NCBI GenBank assembly: GCA_028335825.1
Contig: JAIOKI010000005.1
Coordinates: 558,001-622,000 of the forward strand
Direction of reading: 5' to 3'
Length of the DNA: 64,000 nt
From: Nosema muscidifuracis
Lineage: Eukaryota; Microsporidia; Nosematidae
The notes under the pieces were generated by a model. The model saw only the letters and a list, made by a program, of their open reading frames with translations. It was not told the DNA's origin and did not search any database. Below, piece after piece: positions 59,029 to 64,000 of the stretch. The first letter of the stretch is position 1. The number at the start of each line of letters is the position of its first letter. The translations under genes and the position numbers were made by a program.

Positions 59029-59807
59029 CTTTTTTATAAAACTTATTACTTAATGTCATATCTTTAAGGTTTATACATATTTAATATTACTTAATGTTAA
59101 ATCTCTAAGCTTATATAATTGAACTTTTTATTTTAATTAATTAATTTTATACATAAAAATTATTACTAAAATCGTTAAATCTTAAGTTTATATACTTTAA
59201 CTTTATGTTAGATCTTTAAGGTTTATACATAAAAATTATTACTAAAATCGTTAAATTTATTTTATAAAATATAAGAAAATCTAAAAGAGAGTTTATTAAA
59301 TTTAATAATTTTTTCTTAAAAAAATTATACCAATAAAAATTTTTATTTTAAATAAAGTTTGATCACAGATTTAAAAAGAAATTTTTAAGATATCAGAATT
59401 CTTAAACTAATTTTATCTATCAATATTTTAATAAATAAAAAATTTAAGGGATTATGAATTTAAAGTTAAAAATAATGAAACTTAAAGTATCATAAAATAA
59501 ACTAATAATTTTTTTAAATATTTTAATAAATAAAAAATCTAAGGGATTATGAATTAAAAGTTAAAAATAATGAAACTTAAAGTATCATAAAATAAACTAA
59601 TAATTTTTTTAAATATTTTAATAAATAAAAAATTTAAGGGATTATGAATTTAAAGTTAAAAATAATGAAACTTAAAGTATCATAAAATAAACTAATAATT
59701 TTTTTAAATTTTAAAATAAAAACTAAAAAATATTTTTTTACACCAATAATTTCAAGTTAAATATAACTGGTCACTTAAAATATTTAAGGAATATTTTAGC
59801 CCTTTTT
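59029..59807. other. Spacer with a 95-base triple repeat
   Basis: 59040-59280 contains GTTTATACATAAAAATTATT-type repeats. Three near-identical 95-base units occupy 59423-59707 (listed separately). The CCC of the DOP1 gene is at 59800-59802. Confidence 0.7.
59423..59707 (+). repeat. 95-base tandem repeat, three copies
   Basis: Copies start at 59423, 59518 and 59613. Each contains AAGGGATTATG, a GGG signal three bases from an ATG, although the frames that follow are only 2-13 codons long. Confidence 0.92.
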
Positions 59808-62800
59808 ATGTCAACAAAAGATGAAAAATTTAATTTAGAAATTACAAAGAAACTTGATTCATTTAAGAATGCAAGTGAATGGCCTGATTTCATTTCATTA
59901 CTTACATCATTAGACACAACTATACAAGCTTATTCCTTACCTTATATTCCAAAAAAAGAATTATTATGCAAAAGACTAAATCAATGTTTAAATCCTCTTC
60001 TTCCTGCAGGAGTGCATAAAAAGGTTTTGGAAACTTATTCGATAATTTTTCAAACAATTTCTGAAGATGAATTAGTAGTTAATTTTGGTATTTATACATT
60101 GGGATTGTTAAATTTTGGATGTCATTCTAGAATATTAGTTATGGGATCATATTTAAGAGTCATTGATAAATATATTATAGGGTTAGGTAAGAGAATTGAA
60201 CCTTTTACTATAAATATTTTATTTGGTTTATTACCATCAATAGAATCAGAATCAAATGAATATTATAGAAAATCAATTGAAATAATTAACAAGTTTAAAG
60301 AAAAAATTAGTGAAAAGATTTTTTATTTATCTTTTTGGAATATTTATTTACAAAGTGTAAGTTCAAGATTATCTGTTATTAGTTATTTAATGAATGAAAA
60401 AGTTAATTATGATGTAATGGTAAGTGATAAAATTTTAATAGTTAAAGCTTTAAGAGAAGGATTAAGAAGTTCTGATTTATTAATATTAAGAAATACACTT
60501 GATTTAATATTATATATGTTTCCTATTAAAAGTAAAGTATTTTCAGATAACCTTAATAGTGATTTACTTGAAGGAATGTTTCAAGTATTTAGTAGAAGAG
60601 AACAAAATCTTAATAAAAGAGTATTTTTATGGATAGGATTAGTAGATGATCAAATTAATTCAGATATTTCTATTGTAACTAAAACTTTAGAAAGAATTTT
60701 AAAGACAAAATCAACTACAAAATATTTTTTTAAAATATTTACTACATTATCAGATAAAAGTAATTTAACACAGAAAATTTTAGAAGAATTATTATTTAAA
60801 GTTCTTGTTTATACAAAAGATTATGAAGAATTTAAATTAAGTGAATTTCCAATATTAGATCGTAATGAAGAATTTACACAACAAGATATAGTTGATATAG
60901 GTAAAAATTTCTTTACTACTGATGTAGATAAATTATGGAAAGTGTTTTATATGGAACTTAAGAAATCATTTAATAAAATGAAATCTTTAGATTCTAGTAT
61001 TATTGATAATAATAGAGATAATGATAATATTGATAATAAAGATAATGATAAAGGTATTGATAATATTGATAAAGACAAAGATATTGATAATAAAGATAAT
61101 AATAAAGGTATTGATAATAAAGATGTTGAAAATGATATTGATAATAAAGATAATGATAAAGGTATTGATAATAAAGATATTGATAATGATATTAAGAAAA
61201 TAAGTAGTCAAGATAATTATGATAAGGATATTGATAATAATAAAATAAGTAGTCAAGATAACTATGATAATAAAAATGACAAATATATTGAGAATAATCA
61301 AGATAAGGATACTAAAAAAATAAGTAGTCAAGATAACTATGTTAAAGATATTGATAATCAAATCGTTAAAAATAATAATAATGATAAAGATAATAAATAT
61401 ATTGATAATCATATCGATATAAGTAGAATGAATATTCATAATTCAAAAAATTTTATTTCTAATTCTATTAATAAAACTCAGATAGATAAATTTATTTCAG
61501 GTAATTTAAATAAAATAGTTGTAGAAGATGATCAAACTTTAATATCTGATAAAAAAAAGAAGAATAAGAAAAATAATTTTAATATAAAAAAGATATCAAA
61601 TTACAAAATTAATAAAATTTCAAAGGAAGTAACTGGAACACCTTCAGATATTTTATCATACATAAATTTCTGTACTAATAATTATAATATATACGATCAA
61701 ACAGTTTTGAAAACTCATTTACCAATTCTAGTTTTATTCGTATTAGAAAATTATAATCTTTTTGATGAAATTATTAGATTTGAATTTTTAAAATATAATA
61801 TTCCAAAAATTAATCTTAAAGATCAATCAGAAAAAATATGCGAACATTTTTTTGATTTAATAGATGATTTTTATATGAATGAAAATGCTAAAATTTTAAA
61901 AGAAATAGAAACTAGTTATTTAGCTTTAATAATTCAATATTTGTTAATGTATTTAGATGAAAAAACTTATTTTATTTGTTTAGATTTTTATCATAATCAT
62001 AAAAATTCTTATAGATTAGATTTTTTTGTTAAAAAATATTTTGATTTTATGATAACAAAATCACTATCTATGATACAAAATTCAATCATTTTATTTGAAG
62101 ATACAAACAAATTAAATGGAGATATGTTATTTAAAGAATTATGGTATAGATTTTGTAGAGGTAATCCTGTATCAGAAGAAAATTATGGTCAAATGTGGAA
62201 TCTTCAACAAAAAGATTTATCAAATCTTAGTATAGGTTTAGAAATTAATGAATCTTTATCAATGTTAGAAGATAAATCTAAAATAGATATTATTAATACT
62301 ATACGTAATGATGAAGATGTTTCTATAGCTAATAAAAAACAGATAGTAGTACTTATGTATGAATATAATAGAATATTTAAAAGGAAATATGAAAAAATAC
62401 TTGTTAAAAAAGTTAATGAAACAAATAAGCAAAATCTTTGTTTATTTTTATATTTTATACTTGAACTTCAAGATAATAATTCTTATTATTTTTATAATAT
62501 ATTTTTCCTAATTAATAGTAAAATTTCAGGTAGAGATCCTATGATTACATCTATGATAAAATCAATACATAGTTTTAAAGAAGTATTTTCTTATACAATT
62601 AAGAAATTTTTAGAATCTAATATAGAAACAGAGAATTATATTTATTTAGATAAACCTAATATATCACAAATTAAAGGTATTCTTAAAGTATTTAAGAATA
62701 TATTACAATTATCTAGAAGATTTAGATATGAACTTAATTCTGATATGATAAATTATGATAAAGAAAGAATGAAAAATATTATTGGTAAACATGAAGGAAA

Positions 62801-64000
62801 TTTAAAGAGTATATTATTTAATATACTTAATTATTTATTTTTATGTGAGATGTCACCTTTTTCAAATGCGAATGATTCAAAACAATCTGATTCATATGAA
62901 AGTATTAGAAATATTAAAATTCAAAGTATAAGATTAATTGAATTTTTAATTGAGAATGATATATTAAATAATAGAGATGTTAAATTATTAGATTTATCAA
63001 AGATAGTAGATATATGTATAAAATATAAAAATGATTCAGTATTAGTTTTACCTTGTGGTAAATTATTGAAATTAGCTAATAATACAGAAATTTTATCAAG
63101 ATATTCTACTATATTAGATAGTAGTTGTTTTTTTTATTGTGATTTACTTGAAGTTATTTTTAATTTAAATTTTAATCATACTAGAGTTATTTTACCTTCA
63201 TTTATAGATAATTTAAAAGAAGAAGGATATTCATTTATGATAATTAATGAAGTAATAAAAGAAATGATAAAATTGAATTGTACATCATTTAATTGGGCAT
63301 CTATTAGTAAAACACTTATTCAGAAATTTATTGTATTTTTCAATACCAAATATGTTAGAGGATGTAGCATTAATCGGAATGTTGATAATCAGAATAGCAA
63401 TATAAATCAGAATAACAATTATTTATTGAGTCATATTAATGTAAATCAGAATGCTAATAATCAGAATAATAATAATTTAGTAAATCAGAATAACAACAAT
63501 AATTTAGTAAATAACAATAATAATGTAGTAAATCAAAATACTACAATTAATTACAACAATACTACAATAAATTACAACAATAATTTAGTAGGTCAAAATA
63601 TAATAACAAATAAGAACACAACACAATCTTTTACTAATTTTGATTATCATATTCAAAATTTAAAGGTAAAAGCTATTATAGAATCTTCTGAATTATTATT
63701 TAAAACATTCTCAGGATATTTTATAGAATATTTAATTAATTCAGATTTTTCAGAAGATTATCTAAAGAATCTTTCTTTTAAAAAGAATTTATATTCTAAT
63801 ATTCTTGTATCATATTCAATTAATCAAGATAGATCATTTATTTTTTTAATGAAATTTGATTCAATATGTTCTCCTTCAGAAAGAATAGAATTTTATAAGA
63901 ATTCATTATCAACATTATATCAGATAATTAATTATAGATCATTTACAGATGTTAATATACTTTTATATTTATTAAAAGTATTTTCAGTTCTTCCTGAAGA
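59808..64000 (+). CDS. DOP1: DOP1/Dopey family protein (partial, runs off right edge)
   Basis: The frame opens at ATG 59808, with CCC at 59800-59802 five bases upstream, and stays open to the window end (at least 1397 codons). The N-terminus is typical Dopey: FKNASEWPDFISLL, LCKRLNQCLNPLLPAGVHKKVLETY, and later a LLPSIESESNEYY block like 'LLPGLEEExSEFY'. Dop1 binds Mon2 (and Neo1 flippase in yeast) on endosome and Golgi membranes. Two low-complexity inserts break the fold: Asp/Asn/Lys/Ile repeats at about residues 400-540 and Asn/Gln-rich repeats at about 1190-1270. The rest is helical, as in the family. Yeast Dop1 is 1698 residues, so probably 300 or more are missing on the right. Confidence 0.92.
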   Translation, partial: MSTKDEKFNLEITKKLDSFKNASEWPDFISLLTSLDTTIQAYSLPYIPKKELLCKRLNQCLNPLLPAGVHKKVLETYSIIFQTISEDELVVNFGIYTLGLLNFGCHSRILVMGSYLRVIDKYIIGLGKRIEPFTINILFGLLPSIESESNEYYRKSIEIINKFKEKISEKIFYLSFWNIYLQSVSSRLSVISYLMNEKVNYDVMVSDKILIVKALREGLRSSDLLILRNTLDLILYMFPIKSKVFSDNLNSDLLEGMFQVFSRREQNLNKRVFLWIGLVDDQINSDISIVTKTLERILKTKSTTKYFFKIFTTLSDKSNLTQKILEELLFKVLVYTKDYEEFKLSEFPILDRNEEFTQQDIVDIGKNFFTTDVDKLWKVFYMELKKSFNKMKSLDSSIIDNNRDNDNIDNKDNDKGIDNIDKDKDIDNKDNNKGIDNKDVENDIDNKDNDKGIDNKDIDNDIKKISSQDNYDKDIDNNKISSQDNYDNKNDKYIENNQDKDTKKISSQDNYVKDIDNQIVKNNNNDKDNKYIDNHIDISRMNIHNSKNFISNSINKTQIDKFISGNLNKIVVEDDQTLISDKKKKNKKNNFNIKKISNYKINKISKEVTGTPSDILSYINFCTNNYNIYDQTVLKTHLPILVLFVLENYNLFDEIIRFEFLKYNIPKINLKDQSEKICEHFFDLIDDFYMNENAKILKEIETSYLALIIQYLLMYLDEKTYFICLDFYHNHKNSYRLDFFVKKYFDFMITKSLSMIQNSIILFEDTNKLNGDMLFKELWYRFCRGNPVSEENYGQMWNLQQKDLSNLSIGLEINESLSMLEDKSKIDIINTIRNDEDVSIANKKQIVVLMYEYNRIFKRKYEKILVKKVNETNKQNLCLFLYFILELQDNNSYYFYNIFFLINSKISGRDPMITSMIKSIHSFKEVFSYTIKKFLESNIETENYIYLDKPNISQIKGILKVFKNILQLSRRFRYELNSDMINYDKERMKNIIGKHEGNLKSILFNILNYLFLCEMSPFSNANDSKQSDSYESIRNIKIQSIRLIEFLIENDILNNRDVKLLDLSKIVDICIKYKNDSVLVLPCGKLLKLANNTEILSRYSTILDSSCFFYCDLLEVIFNLNFNHTRVILPSFIDNLKEEGYSFMIINEVIKEMIKLNCTSFNWASISKTLIQKFIVFFNTKYVRGCSINRNVDNQNSNINQNNNYLLSHINVNQNANNQNNNNLVNQNNNNNLVNNNNNVVNQNTTINYNNTTINYNNNLVGQNIITNKNTTQSFTNFDYHIQNLKVKAIIESSELLFKTFSGYFIEYLINSDFSEDYLKNLSFKKNLYSNILVSYSINQDRSFIFLMKFDSICSPSERIEFYKNSLSTLYQIINYRSFTDVNILLYLLKVFSVLPE

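Noticed and set aside
60987-61439. Ile-rich frames on both strands inside DOP1
   Set aside because: They are alternative frames of the GAT/AAT trinucleotide repeats; the DOP1 frame is continuous through them.

Overview
The window looks like a piece of a microsporidian genome with a large, AT-rich, gene-sparse layout. The reasons are: very high A+T outside genes; compact, mostly intron-free genes in the standard code; unusually short versions of conserved eukaryotic proteins; and a CCC- or GGG-type motif just upstream of most start codons. That motif is the published microsporidian transcription signal. The species cannot be named from the sequence alone.

Layout. Positions 1-4890 hold a non-LTR (LINE) retrotransposon with an intact ORF2 (APE-type endonuclease, reverse transcriptase, CCHC knuckle), an ORF1 entering from beyond the left edge, and a folded 3' UTR. 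Host DNA follows, with five tRNA genes (Trp, Ile, Ala, Asp, Lys). Between 5 and 29 kb are a bacterial-type (DusA-like) dihydrouridine synthase, alpha-tubulin, a formin without a proline-rich FH1, a short GDA1/CD39 phosphatase, a GSK-3 kinase, glutamine:fructose-6-phosphate amidotransferase, an RMD1-family protein, and several membrane or unknown proteins. From about 30 to 42.5 kb the region is gene-poor: a protein with a GID/CTLH-like RING end, an SFP1-like zinc-finger protein, one folded ncRNA candidate, and a desert of nearly 5 kb. From 42.5 to 64 kb the genes are denser and mostly housekeeping: mini CWC25, HMG-CoA reductase, eIF5, SPB1, an MPP6-like mini protein, V-ATPase subunit c, a Mei2-like RRM protein, a diverged ubiquitin fused to eL40, APC11, uL22, proteasome beta-6, an Hsp70-like ER protein, SmE, and a long DOP1 gene that runs off the right edge.

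Several genes are very short and easily missed: 18794-18946, 42551-42736 and 47948-48094. Placing starts by the CCC/GGG signal moves several starts inward (6603, 21263, 30176, 49431, 58189). Intergenic DNA is dominated by minisatellites that differ from gene to gene. In at least two cases the repeat unit begins inside the last codons of the neighbouring gene. Genes sharing one pathway are not clustered. The window touches splicing (CWC25, SmE), exosome and ribosome function (MPP6, SPB1, uL22, eL40, eIF5), ubiquitin ligases (APC11, the GID-like RING protein), and spore-wall and lipid precursors (GFA1, HMGR).
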